From contig CAJUDN010000074.1 in the NCBI GenBank assembly GCA_910585355.1, positions 1 through 11,636 on the forward strand: DNA of 11,636 bases. Reading direction: 5' to 3'. Position 1 is the first letter of the stretch, and every line of letters starts with the position of its first letter. The notes beneath the pieces were generated by a model. That model did no database searches. It saw only the letters and a list, made by a program, of their open reading frames with translations, and was not told the DNA's origin. The DNA is from an uncultured Lachnospiraceae bacterium. GTDB lineage: Bacteria; Bacillota_A; Clostridia; Lachnospirales; Lachnospiraceae. The translations under genes and the position numbers were made by a program. Below, in pieces: positions 1 through 6,758 of the stretch.

Positions 1-170
1 TGGCATACACTTCAGGAGATGTTATCATTCTTAAAACTTTAAAGCTTCCTTCTGCTGAAGAATTTGAATCCTCACTGGACGAAGCGCAAAAATGGGCAAA
101 ATCTGTTGGGTATAATGAAAATGATGTTGATGATATAATCAAATCGTTTAGAAAGAAGAAACGAGTATGA
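1..170 (+). CDS. AbrB/MazE-type antitoxin, 3' part only
   Basis: The 5' end lies outside the window; the visible frame starts at base 3 and ends with TGA at 168-170, giving 55 residues. The segment SGDVIILKTLKLPSAEEF near the left edge resembles the end of a SpoVT/AbrB swapped-hairpin DNA-binding domain. It is followed by a charged helical tail (DEAQKWAKSVGYNENDVDD) and a basic C-terminus (KSFRKKKRV), as found in AbrB-family antitoxins that precede PIN toxins. In this family the N-terminal domain binds the promoter of its own operon and the tail covers the toxin. The stop codon overlaps the start of the PIN gene in the sequence ATGA (167-170), so the two are translationally coupled. The identification rests on the tail and the partner gene, because the main DNA-binding part is not visible. 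Confidence 0.72.
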   Translation, partial: AYTSGDVIILKTLKLPSAEEFESSLDEAQKWAKSVGYNENDVDDIIKSFRKKKRV

Positions 171-586
171 GAATTGTGATAGATACAAATGTTTTGATCT
201 CCGGTGTGTTTTTTGGCGGGTTTCCGAGAAAAATTCTTAGTGCTGTTGTTGATCAGAAGATAACAGCCTGCGCTACGACAGAAATTATTAACGAATACGA
301 AGAAATCGTGTTGGAAATGATTGACAGAAAACAAGGGCATATTAATAGAACAATATTAAGCCCGCTAATTAAAGCTATGGAAATTATCGAACCAGTTACC
401 CATGTTGAAATATGCCGTGACCCTGACGATAACAAATTTCTGGAATGTGCAAAGGATTCTCGTGCTTTATATATTGTTAGTGGAGATAAAGATCTCCTCG
501 TAATAGAGCAGTTTGGAAATATTCAAATTATGACGGCAAAAGCATTTTTTGAAAAATATTTATATGACTATTTAAAATCATATTAA
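167..586 (+). CDS. PIN-domain toxin, putative toxin-antitoxin ribonuclease (COG1569-like)
   Basis: A complete 139-residue protein of typical single-domain PIN size. PIN toxins are Mg2+-dependent RNases of type II toxin-antitoxin systems. The expected acidic residues are visible: D6 in VIDTNVLISG, E43 in INEYEEIV, D85/D87/D88 in CRDPDDNKFLECA, and D107/D109 in SGDKDLL. This order and the DPDDNKFLECA signature fit the PIN_3 branch (putative toxin component, PIN family). The start is ATG at 167, overlapping the stop of the preceding antitoxin gene by 4 bases. The gene is visibly AT-rich and uses many AAA, ATA and ATT codons, unlike the GC-richer genes from 852 onward, which suggests separate acquisition. 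Substrate and toxicity cannot be read from sequence. All catalytic positions appear intact, so it is probably functional. Confidence 0.88.
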   Translation: MRIVIDTNVLISGVFFGGFPRKILSAVVDQKITACATTEIINEYEEIVLEMIDRKQGHINRTILSPLIKAMEIIEPVTHVEICRDPDDNKFLECAKDSRALYIVSGDKDLLVIEQFGNIQIMTAKAFFEKYLYDYLKSY

Positions 587-600
587 AATATAGTTGATTT

Positions 601-693
601 TTACCATATCTTACTAATAAGCCGATTCAGCACAGCTTCATCCAATTCCTGAATCGTAGCATATTTTCGGATTTGCCCTTGCACCTGTTGGAA
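601..693 (-). pseudogene. Remnant of a large serine recombinase C-terminal region
   Basis: Reading the minus strand from 693 to a TAA at 603-601 gives about 30 residues, including QIRKYATIQELDEAVLNRL and then ISKIW before the stop. The pattern (I/V)RKY-x-x-I-QEL-x-x-x-x-LN-x-LI-x-KI is what I recognise from the region near the C-terminus of TndX/TnpX-type large serine recombinases (DUF4368-like) carried by clostridial transposons and prophages. Nothing resembling the catalytic resolvase domain lies upstream. The frame runs into unrelated GC-rich sequence just beyond 693, and the usual continuation after this motif is missing, so it is truncated at both ends. It sits between the AT-rich toxin-antitoxin pair and the opp operon, which fits an old insertion scar. 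The match is from memory of the family, so moderate confidence. Confidence 0.55.
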
Positions 694-700
694 ACGTGCA

Positions 701-737
701 CCGCCGGGCGCACAACAAAAAAGCATTGCGCCGGAGG
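701..737. repeat. Imperfect hairpin, first of two abutting
   Basis: Bases 707-712 (GGCGCA) pair exactly with 727-732 (TGCGCC). After a bulged G706 the stem continues with 701-705 against 733-737 with one mismatch. The 14-base loop contains an A6 run (T6 on the minus strand), so it does not have the form of a standard intrinsic terminator. It ends exactly where the next hairpin begins. It may be a transposon end, a REP-like element or part of an RNA structure downstream of oppF. Confidence 0.6.
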
Positions 738-801
738 CTTAAAGTAAATCCCCTTCCATGTATGGTGGTGCCAGCAAAGCGGCATGGGGATTTACTTCAA
801 G
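738..801. repeat. Long inverted repeat (16-base arms, one mismatch)
   Basis: The left arm 738-753 (CTTAAAGTAAATCCCC) is the reverse complement of the right arm 786-801 (GGGGATTTACTTCAAG) except for one pair (741/798). The inner 12 pairs are perfect. The 32-base loop itself contains two short complementary pairs, CCAT/ATGG at 756-765 and GTGCC/GGCAT at 768-785, so a branched fold is possible. No T-run directly follows on either strand, so it is not a classical terminator, though it could still stabilise the 3' end of the opp transcript. No convincing coding frame crosses it. Confidence 0.75.
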
Positions 802-851
802 ATTCGCGCAAATCTGTACTGGTTTTTCCTGGCAGAAGACGGCCCTTCATC

Positions 852-1889
852 TTATACGCAGAAGCAGGCCGCCTTATGTCCGTTATAATCCTTCATTTCC
901 GGCCTCTCCCGACCGCAGTCCTCCGTGGCCATGGGGCATCTTCCCTTAAAGGGACATCCAGCCGGAGGATTGATGGGGCTTGGAAGCTCCCCCTCTAACT
1001 TAATCCGCGATTTCCCCTTGGCCACGTCCGGGTCCGGAATGGGAATTGCAGATAAAAGCGCCTTTGTATAGGGATGGATAGGATTGGAATACACCTCGTC
1101 GGCGTCCCCCTCCTCCACCAGATGGCCAAGATACATCACTCCGATGCGGTGGGAAATATAATTGACCATGCTGAGATCATGGGCCACAAACAGATAGGAA
1201 ATTCCCATCTCATCCTGAATTTCCTTCAACAGGTTAATAATCTGCGCCTGGATGGACACGTCCAGAGCTGAGATCGGCTCATCGCAGATGATAAATCTGG
1301 GATTTAAGGCCAGAGTCCTTGCAATGGAAATTCTCTGTCTCTGCCCGCCGGAAAATTCATGGGGATACCGGCGGATATGGTCTGGCTTTAAGCCTACGAT
1401 CTTTAACAGCTCGGCAGCCCGTTCCTCCCGTTCTTCGGAAGAAGTTAAAATTCCATGAATTTCCATAGGTTCTTTTATGATCTCGCCCACAGTCATTCTG
1501 GGGTTTAAGGAGGCATATGGATCCTGGAAGATCATCTGGACCTCTTTTCTGAAACTCTTCTCCTCCGCGCCGCGAAAGGCTGCAATGTCCCGCCCGTTAT
1601 AAATGATTTTTCCTTCGGTTGCCGGATAAATTTTAACAAGCGTCCTTCCAAGGGTGGATTTTCCGCAGCCGGATTCCCCGACAAGGCCATAGGTCTCTCC
1701 TCTGCTGACAGAAAAGCTCACGTCGTCCACAGCCTTTACAATCTGCTTTGGAGAAAACAGGCCTTTTGTCACGTCGAAATACGTCTTTACATGCTCAACC
1801 TTTAATATCGGCTGTTCTCCGGTACCTGCTGCCAGACTATTCCCTTCGGCGGCAGAAACGGTTCTCTTGACTTCAGCCATATCAGCCAT
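852..1889 (-). CDS. oppF: Oligopeptide ABC transporter ATP-binding subunit OppF
   Basis: 345 residues, full length for the OppF/DppF family: one of the two cytoplasmic ATPases that power peptide import. Visible motifs are Walker A GESGCGKST (71-79), Q-loop FQDP (121-124), signature FSGGQRQR (179-186), Walker B with FIICDEP (199-205, catalytic E204), SALD D-loop and switch histidine H237. A C-terminal oligopeptide/dipeptide-type extension carries GCPFKGRCP (311-319), with cysteines C312, C318, C325 and C342 or C344 positioned as in family members reported to hold an Fe-S cluster. Bases 1882-1889 overlap the end of oppD, and a purine-rich ribosome site (GAAGGGGGAG) lies just before the ATG. An internal ATG at 1880 (M4) is a possible but less well-spaced start. 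It is the last gene of the operon. OppF versus DppF substrate class cannot be told apart here. Confidence 0.93.
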   Translation of the reverse strand: MADMAEVKRTVSAAEGNSLAAGTGEQPILKVEHVKTYFDVTKGLFSPKQIVKAVDDVSFSVSRGETYGLVGESGCGKSTLGRTLVKIYPATEGKIIYNGRDIAAFRGAEEKSFRKEVQMIFQDPYASLNPRMTVGEIIKEPMEIHGILTSSEEREERAAELLKIVGLKPDHIRRYPHEFSGGQRQRISIARTLALNPRFIICDEPISALDVSIQAQIINLLKEIQDEMGISYLFVAHDLSMVNYISHRIGVMYLGHLVEEGDADEVYSNPIHPYTKALLSAIPIPDPDVAKGKSRIKLEGELPSPINPPAGCPFKGRCPMATEDCGRERPEMKDYNGHKAACFCV

Positions 1890-2889
1890 GATTCTCCCCC
1901 TTCCTTCTCTTTGCTTCCTCCAGCCAGCAGGCGCACTGGTGGGTTTCGGAATATGCGGCCGCCTCCGGCATATAAAGCTTACATACCTTCATAGCTTCCG
2001 GGCACCGGTCCACAAAGGGACATCCGGCCGGAGGCTTTAAAAGATCCGGCGGAGAGCCTGCAATGGGCGTAAGCTTCTCCTTCTTTTCCGGATTATGGAC
2101 ACACTGTAACAGTCCCCTGGTATAGGGGTGCTTCGCCTCATAGAAAATTTCCCGGTCCGTTCCCGTCTCCACAATCTTTCCGCCGTACATGATGATAATT
2201 TTATCGCACAGACTGGCCACAACCCCCAGATCATGGGTGATCATGATAACTGACGACTGTAACTTTTCCTTCATCTCCTTTATTAAATCCAGCACCTGGG
2301 CCTGAATGGTCACATCCAGGGCCGTGGTAGGCTCATCGGCGATGATAAGCTTTGGATGGTTGGCCAGGGCGATGGCGATGATGATTCTCTGGCGCATGCC
2401 GCCGGAAAACTCGTGGGGATACTGATTGAGCCGCTTCTCCGGCGACGGGATTCCCACCTGGGCCATCAGCTCAACGGCCCGCTTTTTGGCCTCCGCGTCG
2501 CTTATCTTTTCGTGATTTTTGATGACTTCCGTAATCTGTTTTCCGATTTTCACCACAGGATTTAAAAAGGTCATGGGATCCTGAAAGATCATGGACATCT
2601 CGTTTCCCCTTATTTTCTCCATGCAGGCCTCATAGGCCCTGTGGCCCGGGAATGCTTTTTCTGTAATTTCCGTCCCCTTAAAGGTCACGCTGCCGTCTGT
2701 GATGGTTCCGTTGGCCGCCAGAAGTCCCATGACCGAATACATGGTCACGCTCTTTCCGCTTCCGGACTCCCCGACGATTCCCACCGCCTCGGACTCTCCC
2801 ACAGAAAAAGTAATATCGCGGACCGCATGAACCGTACCCTGGTCCGTCTCAAAATCCACACTTAAATTTTTTACATCCAATAATGCCAT
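1882..2889 (-). CDS. oppD: Oligopeptide ABC transporter ATP-binding subunit OppD
   Basis: 335 residues, normal length for OppD/DppD, the partner ATPase of OppF. Motifs: Walker A GESGSGKSV (40-48), Q-loop FQDP (102-105), signature FSGGMRQR (161-168), Walker B LIIADEP (181-187, E186), D-loop TALD and switch histidine H219. The C-terminal peptide-transporter extension shows HPYTRGLL (254-261) and PPAGCPFVDRCP (286-297), with cysteines C290, C296, C303 and C319 or C321 matching the conserved set. The ATG at 2889 is preceded by a near-perfect AGGAGGT seven bases away, which overlaps the stop codon of oppC, so translation is coupled on both sides. Both ATP sites look competent. Assignment as D rather than F follows gene order and the FSGGMRQR and TTALD forms. 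Confidence 0.93.
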   Translation of the reverse strand: MALLDVKNLSVDFETDQGTVHAVRDITFSVGESEAVGIVGESGSGKSVTMYSVMGLLAANGTITDGSVTFKGTEITEKAFPGHRAYEACMEKIRGNEMSMIFQDPMTFLNPVVKIGKQITEVIKNHEKISDAEAKKRAVELMAQVGIPSPEKRLNQYPHEFSGGMRQRIIIAIALANHPKLIIADEPTTALDVTIQAQVLDLIKEMKEKLQSSVIMITHDLGVVASLCDKIIIMYGGKIVETGTDREIFYEAKHPYTRGLLQCVHNPEKKEKLTPIAGSPPDLLKPPAGCPFVDRCPEAMKVCKLYMPEAAAYSETHQCACWLEEAKRRKGENHG

Positions 2890-2899
2890 GGCGCACCTC

Positions 2900-3826
2900 C
2901 TAGCGGTTCTTCGGGTCCAGCGCCTCGCCGACGCCGTCGCCGATAAAATTTAAGGAAAGGACCGTCAGACAGATGGCAAGCACCGGCCACACGATCTGAA
3001 GGGGATAGCTTTGAATCACCGAACGGGCCTCGCTGGCCAAAGTTCCCCAGCTCGCCTGGGGCAGAGAGATCCCAATGCCGATAAAAGCCAGGAAGGATTC
3101 GGTAAAAATGGCCTCCGGCACCATAAGAGTCGTGGAAACAATGATGGGGCCCATGCAGTTGATAATGAGGTGCTTAAAGAGGATCCTCACCTTACTGGCG
3201 CCGATCACATAGGCGGCCAGAGCAAATTCCTGCTGCTTTAAGGTCTGCACCTGGGTCCGTACCTGCCTTGCCATCCCAATCCAGGAGGACACGCAGATGC
3301 CTAAGAGCACCGAACCGATATTGGATCCGAACACCATCATAATGAGAATCACGTAAAGCATGGAAGGGATGGAGTAAATGCAGTCGATAATACGCATCAT
3401 GACCATATCCGCCTTTCCGCCCACAAAGCCGGAAATTCCTCCATAGACCACGCCGATGATAAGGTTTAAAAACGCCGCCACAAAGCCCACCGAAAGGCTT
3501 ATCCTGGCGCCGAACATCAGACGCACCAGAATATCACGGCCCAGTTTGTCGGTTCCCAGAAGATGCTCCATAGACGGCAGGGCGTTCCGCACATCCAAAT
3601 CCTGGGCATCATAGGTATAGGGCGATACCATGGGTACAAAAACGGCCAGGAGAATCATGATGGTTAAGAACACCAGGCCTCCCAAAGCCAGCTTATTCTT
3701 TTTAAAACAGCGCCAGGCGTCCTGGAAGTAGGTCTTGCTTTCCATGGCAATAAATTCCGTGTTCTTTTCACTGTCATCCAGCTTTTCAAACAGGGAATCG
3801 TCCAGTATTTCTTTTGTTTCCGTCAC
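2900..3826 (-). CDS. oppC: Oligopeptide ABC transporter permease OppC
   Basis: 308 residues. It has a ~45-residue charged cytoplasmic N-terminal stretch, then a first membrane helix (about 48-68), an extracellular segment containing the family motif LGTDKLGRDIL (90-100), and five more hydrophobic helices ending near 297. The cytoplasmic coupling (EAA-like) loop is around 199-227, with the conserved G209 and a following FKHLIINCMGP, and docks onto OppD/OppF. The C-terminus ALDPKNR is typical of OppC/DppC. The start is GTG at 3826-3824, supported by AGGAGG eight bases upstream; no in-frame ATG fits as well. It begins 12 bases after the stop of oppB. OppC pairs with OppB to form the membrane channel. 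Confidence 0.94.
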   Translation of the reverse strand: MTETKEILDDSLFEKLDDSEKNTEFIAMESKTYFQDAWRCFKKNKLALGGLVFLTIMILLAVFVPMVSPYTYDAQDLDVRNALPSMEHLLGTDKLGRDILVRLMFGARISLSVGFVAAFLNLIIGVVYGGISGFVGGKADMVMMRIIDCIYSIPSMLYVILIMMVFGSNIGSVLLGICVSSWIGMARQVRTQVQTLKQQEFALAAYVIGASKVRILFKHLIINCMGPIIVSTTLMVPEAIFTESFLAFIGIGISLPQASWGTLASEARSVIQSYPLQIVWPVLAICLTVLSLNFIGDGVGEALDPKNR

Positions 3827-3838
3827 AAAACCCGCCTC

Positions 3839-4762
3839 CTATCTTCCTAATTTTATACGGGGGTCAATCATCGCGTTGATGATATCCGTAATGATATTGG
3901 CAATGATAATAAACGTACCGTAAAGAATCGTCAGGGCCATGATCATGGTGTAGTCACGGTTGGTAATGCTGGTGACAAACTCCGCGCCGATTCCCGGAAT
4001 GGAATACAGGCTCTCAATGACAAAGCTTCCCGTAAGGAGCGTTGCGATCATGGGGCCGGCATAGGTGATCACCGGCAGCATGGCATTTTTAAGGCCATGG
4101 CGCCAGATCACCAGTTTTTCCGGGGTTCCCTTGGATTTGGCAAGGACCATGTAATCCTGCTTCATGACCTCCCTGAGGCTTGAACGCACCAGACGGGCAA
4201 TCATGGAGATAGGCGCAAAGGACATGCCCACTGCCGGGAGAATGTAGTGGAGAGGGCTCTGAAGGCCCACGAAGGGAAGCCACTGAAGCACCACGCCAAA
4301 CAAAAGCAGTAAAAGAACAGACAAAAGGAAGCCCGGCATACTGACGCCGGCCGTAGCTAGCACTAACACCAGATTCGTCAGCCACTTCCGTTTCGTAAAG
4401 GCAGCCACAGTTCCCAGGAAAATTCCCATAACCAGGGCAAAGCACACGCTGACAGCGCCCAGGCGCATGGTGTAGGGGAGGCCGTTGGCAATGATCTTAT
4501 CAATGCTCTTTCCCTTCCGGTAAATGGAAACGCCGAAATCGCCGCGGACAGCATTTTTTAAATAAATCACATACTGTTCGGTGATGGGTTTATCCAGTCC
4601 ATATTTTTCATAAAGCTTTTCCAGCACCTTCACCGGGAGCTTTGTGGTCTCCCCCGCAAAAGGGGAGCCGGGAATCACGTGCATCAGGAAAAACGTGATG
4701 GTGGCCAGAAGAAACAGGGTCACCGCCCCCACGGCCAGACGCTTTACGATATATTTTAACAT
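3839..4762 (-). CDS. oppB: Oligopeptide ABC transporter permease OppB
   Basis: 307 residues, standard OppB/DppB length. The N-terminal helix (about 9-30) ends in the family motif HVIPGSPF. A periplasm-type segment follows with LYEKYGLDKP (50-59) and GDFGVSI (74-80), then five hydrophobic helices. The coupling loop for the ATPases is at about 201-230 (KQDYMVLAKSKGTPEKL, then LKNAMLP), with the invariant glycine G212. SLYSIPGIG (251-259) and the C-terminal DPRI (300-303) are also characteristic. The ATG at 4762 overlaps the last 7 bases of the upstream S9 peptidase gene, so its ribosome site (GGAGAAGGAAG) lies inside that gene and the two are probably translated in a coupled way. Confidence 0.94.
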   Translation of the reverse strand: MLKYIVKRLAVGAVTLFLLATITFFLMHVIPGSPFAGETTKLPVKVLEKLYEKYGLDKPITEQYVIYLKNAVRGDFGVSIYRKGKSIDKIIANGLPYTMRLGAVSVCFALVMGIFLGTVAAFTKRKWLTNLVLVLATAGVSMPGFLLSVLLLLLFGVVLQWLPFVGLQSPLHYILPAVGMSFAPISMIARLVRSSLREVMKQDYMVLAKSKGTPEKLVIWRHGLKNAMLPVITYAGPMIATLLTGSFVIESLYSIPGIGAEFVTSITNRDYTMIMALTILYGTFIIIANIITDIINAMIDPRIKLGR

Positions 4763-6738
4763 TCGCTTCCTTCTCCTTTAAGATACAAATCAAACCAGCC
4801 CTTCATCTCCTGCAAACGGCGCACTCTGTGGCGGGGCTTTCCGCTTCTGGACAGCTCATGATTTTCTCCTTCAAAGAGAACGGCCTTTGACGGCACCCCA
4901 TGATATTTGATGGCGGCAAACATCTGCATTCCCTCAGAAAGAGGACAGTTGTAGTCTTTAAGAGAATGGATGAACATGGTAGGCGTCTTCACCCGGTCCG
5001 CGTAGGCCACCGGAGATCTCTCCCACAGTTCTTTGGGCGCCGTCCAGGGAGTCTTTCCGCCATTCTCATTGACATCGAAGGAAAATCCGATCTCACTGCA
5101 CCCGAAATCACTTAGCCAGTTGGAAAAGCTTCTCTGGCTCACAGCCGCGGCAAACCGGTCCGTATGGCCGATCATCCAGTTGGTCATCCAGCCGCCGTAG
5201 CTGCCCCCGGTAACGCCGATCTTCGTCTCATCAACGGCCGGATACAGACTGCACACATGGTCCACGAACTCCATAAAATCCTTAAAGTCGACAGTTCCGT
5301 ATTTTTGCCGCAGATCTGCAAACGCATTGCCACGTCCGTCGCCGCCTCTGGGGTTACAGAGCATCACAAAATATCCCTCGTTTGCAAACATCTGCATCTC
5401 ATGGAAGAAAGTATTTCCAAAGGCCACCCGCGGTCCGCCGTGCATGTCAAGGACCGCCGGATATTTTTTCTTTGGGTCATAGTCCTTTGGCAAGATCACC
5501 CATCCGTCGATATCCACGCCGTCGGAATCCGTAAAGCCTGCGTAATGAAGCTCTCCCACATACTTATCTTTTAAGGCATCCTCATTGACCGCGCTTACCT
5601 GGCGGCATTCCTTTGTTTCCATATTGTAGAAATAAATCTCCTGGAGCTTTCCGGGCGTCCGCCCAACCATCACGAAGCCGCCCTCCACGGCGTCAAAGCA
5701 GTCCACAGAACCGTCAAAATCAAAAAGCGGGGCAGCCTGCCCGTTTTCCATAACGCAGAGTTCGCCTTTGGTCCGCAGACAGGAGGTAAAATACGGTTTT
5801 CCGCCCAGAACCATGAATTTCTGCCCGCCGCCCAGGGAAATATCTCCTGTGGGAACAGAACCAATGGAGTTTCCGTACACAGCCGCTTTTGTGACAGCGC
5901 CCTTTTCCCACACATAAATGTCCGGATACTGTCCGCTTCCATACTTTTCCATGGTGTTTCCTGCAAAAAATACCTTCACGCTGTCCACGCCGTCCTTCTC
6001 ACATCCAAAGAGGCCCACGCGCATGGAATCCGCAGCCTGGAGCACCGTTGTTTCCTTCGTCTTTGTGTCAAAACGGTACAGCCCGCTGGTCTTTGAGATC
6101 ACGCGGTCATAAGAGCTTCCGGAGTACACGAGGCTTTCCCCGCAGACTTTAAAGCCGTCCATGGCAAAGAACGGTTCTGTGACCCGCTCGCAGGAGGCAG
6201 TTTTTTCATCAAACAAAAACAATGTGTTTCGAAATCTGGACACGAAATATGCGCCGTTGGCCCAGTAGGGAAGCTCCTCTAAAATATGATAATCGTTATA
6301 ATCCTTTGCATCCTCTTCCTTCTCCGGCTTATTTAAATCCACCGTGGCGGAAAATGCATAGGTCCCTTCCGAAAGTTTCCTTATCTCCTCCACGGCATAG
6401 GGAATTTCAAAGGCCCTTTCCGCCTCTCCGCCCTTTAAGGAAAGGCGATAGAAAACAGTTTTTTCTTTAAAGCTCCCGCCCTTATCCTCATGGGTCCTCA
6501 CAGAGGAAAAAAGGATGGTATCCTCATCGTCAAATAAAAGATTTTTCTCAGCACCAAAGGAAGTCAGTTTCCTGACTTCCTCCGTGCAAAAATCTACGAT
6601 GTAAACCCATGAATCATAGCTGTTCTTTTTTTCATTGGCCTTCTTTACTACGAAAGCCGCCTTTTTTCCCGCGGGGGACGCTGTGATTCCCGACAGGAAC
6701 TTATAATTCATCAAATCGTCGATTTTCAGTTTTTCCAT
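4756..6738 (-). CDS. S9 family serine peptidase (acylaminoacyl-peptidase/prolyl oligopeptidase type)
   Basis: 660 residues, typical for the two-domain S9C/YuxL-like peptidases. The N-terminal ~390 residues have repeated short beta-strand patterns expected of the beta-propeller that limits access to peptides; the C-terminal ~260 form the alpha/beta-hydrolase domain. The catalytic triad can be placed: S513 in GGSYGG (511-516), D595 in HSLKDYNCP (591-599) and H627 in EGENHELSRSG (623-633). HGGP (433-436) supplies the oxyanion hole. There is no signal peptide or membrane helix, so it should act in the cytoplasm, cutting short peptides or removing N-terminal residues. It lies 20 bases after oppA and overlaps oppB by 7, inside the import operon, which strongly implies that it processes imported peptides. 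Start: ATG at 6738 with AGGAGA about 11 bases upstream. Exact specificity (acyl-amino acid, proline or other) is not readable. Confidence 0.92.
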   Translation of the reverse strand: MEKLKIDDLMNYKFLSGITASPAGKKAAFVVKKANEKKNSYDSWVYIVDFCTEEVRKLTSFGAEKNLLFDDEDTILFSSVRTHEDKGGSFKEKTVFYRLSLKGGEAERAFEIPYAVEEIRKLSEGTYAFSATVDLNKPEKEEDAKDYNDYHILEELPYWANGAYFVSRFRNTLFLFDEKTASCERVTEPFFAMDGFKVCGESLVYSGSSYDRVISKTSGLYRFDTKTKETTVLQAADSMRVGLFGCEKDGVDSVKVFFAGNTMEKYGSGQYPDIYVWEKGAVTKAAVYGNSIGSVPTGDISLGGGQKFMVLGGKPYFTSCLRTKGELCVMENGQAAPLFDFDGSVDCFDAVEGGFVMVGRTPGKLQEIYFYNMETKECRQVSAVNEDALKDKYVGELHYAGFTDSDGVDIDGWVILPKDYDPKKKYPAVLDMHGGPRVAFGNTFFHEMQMFANEGYFVMLCNPRGGDGRGNAFADLRQKYGTVDFKDFMEFVDHVCSLYPAVDETKIGVTGGSYGGWMTNWMIGHTDRFAAAVSQRSFSNWLSDFGCSEIGFSFDVNENGGKTPWTAPKELWERSPVAYADRVKTPTMFIHSLKDYNCPLSEGMQMFAAIKYHGVPSKAVLFEGENHELSRSGKPRHRVRRLQEMKGWFDLYLKGEGSEC

Positions 6739-6758
6739 TGTTTTTCTTCTCTCCTGAT

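Noticed and set aside
738..801. Intrinsic terminator for the opp operon
   Set aside because: The stem is long, but the loop is 32 bases and no T-run follows on the minus strand; the T6 further on lies in the loop of the next hairpin. Kept as a repeat instead.
696..998. A 100-residue plus-strand open frame starting in the hairpin region
   Set aside because: It begins within the inverted repeats, runs antisense into oppF, is strongly basic and has no convincing ribosome site or family pattern.
5164..5574. A 136-residue plus-strand open frame
   Set aside because: Antisense to the catalytic domain of the S9 peptidase, which carries an intact triad.
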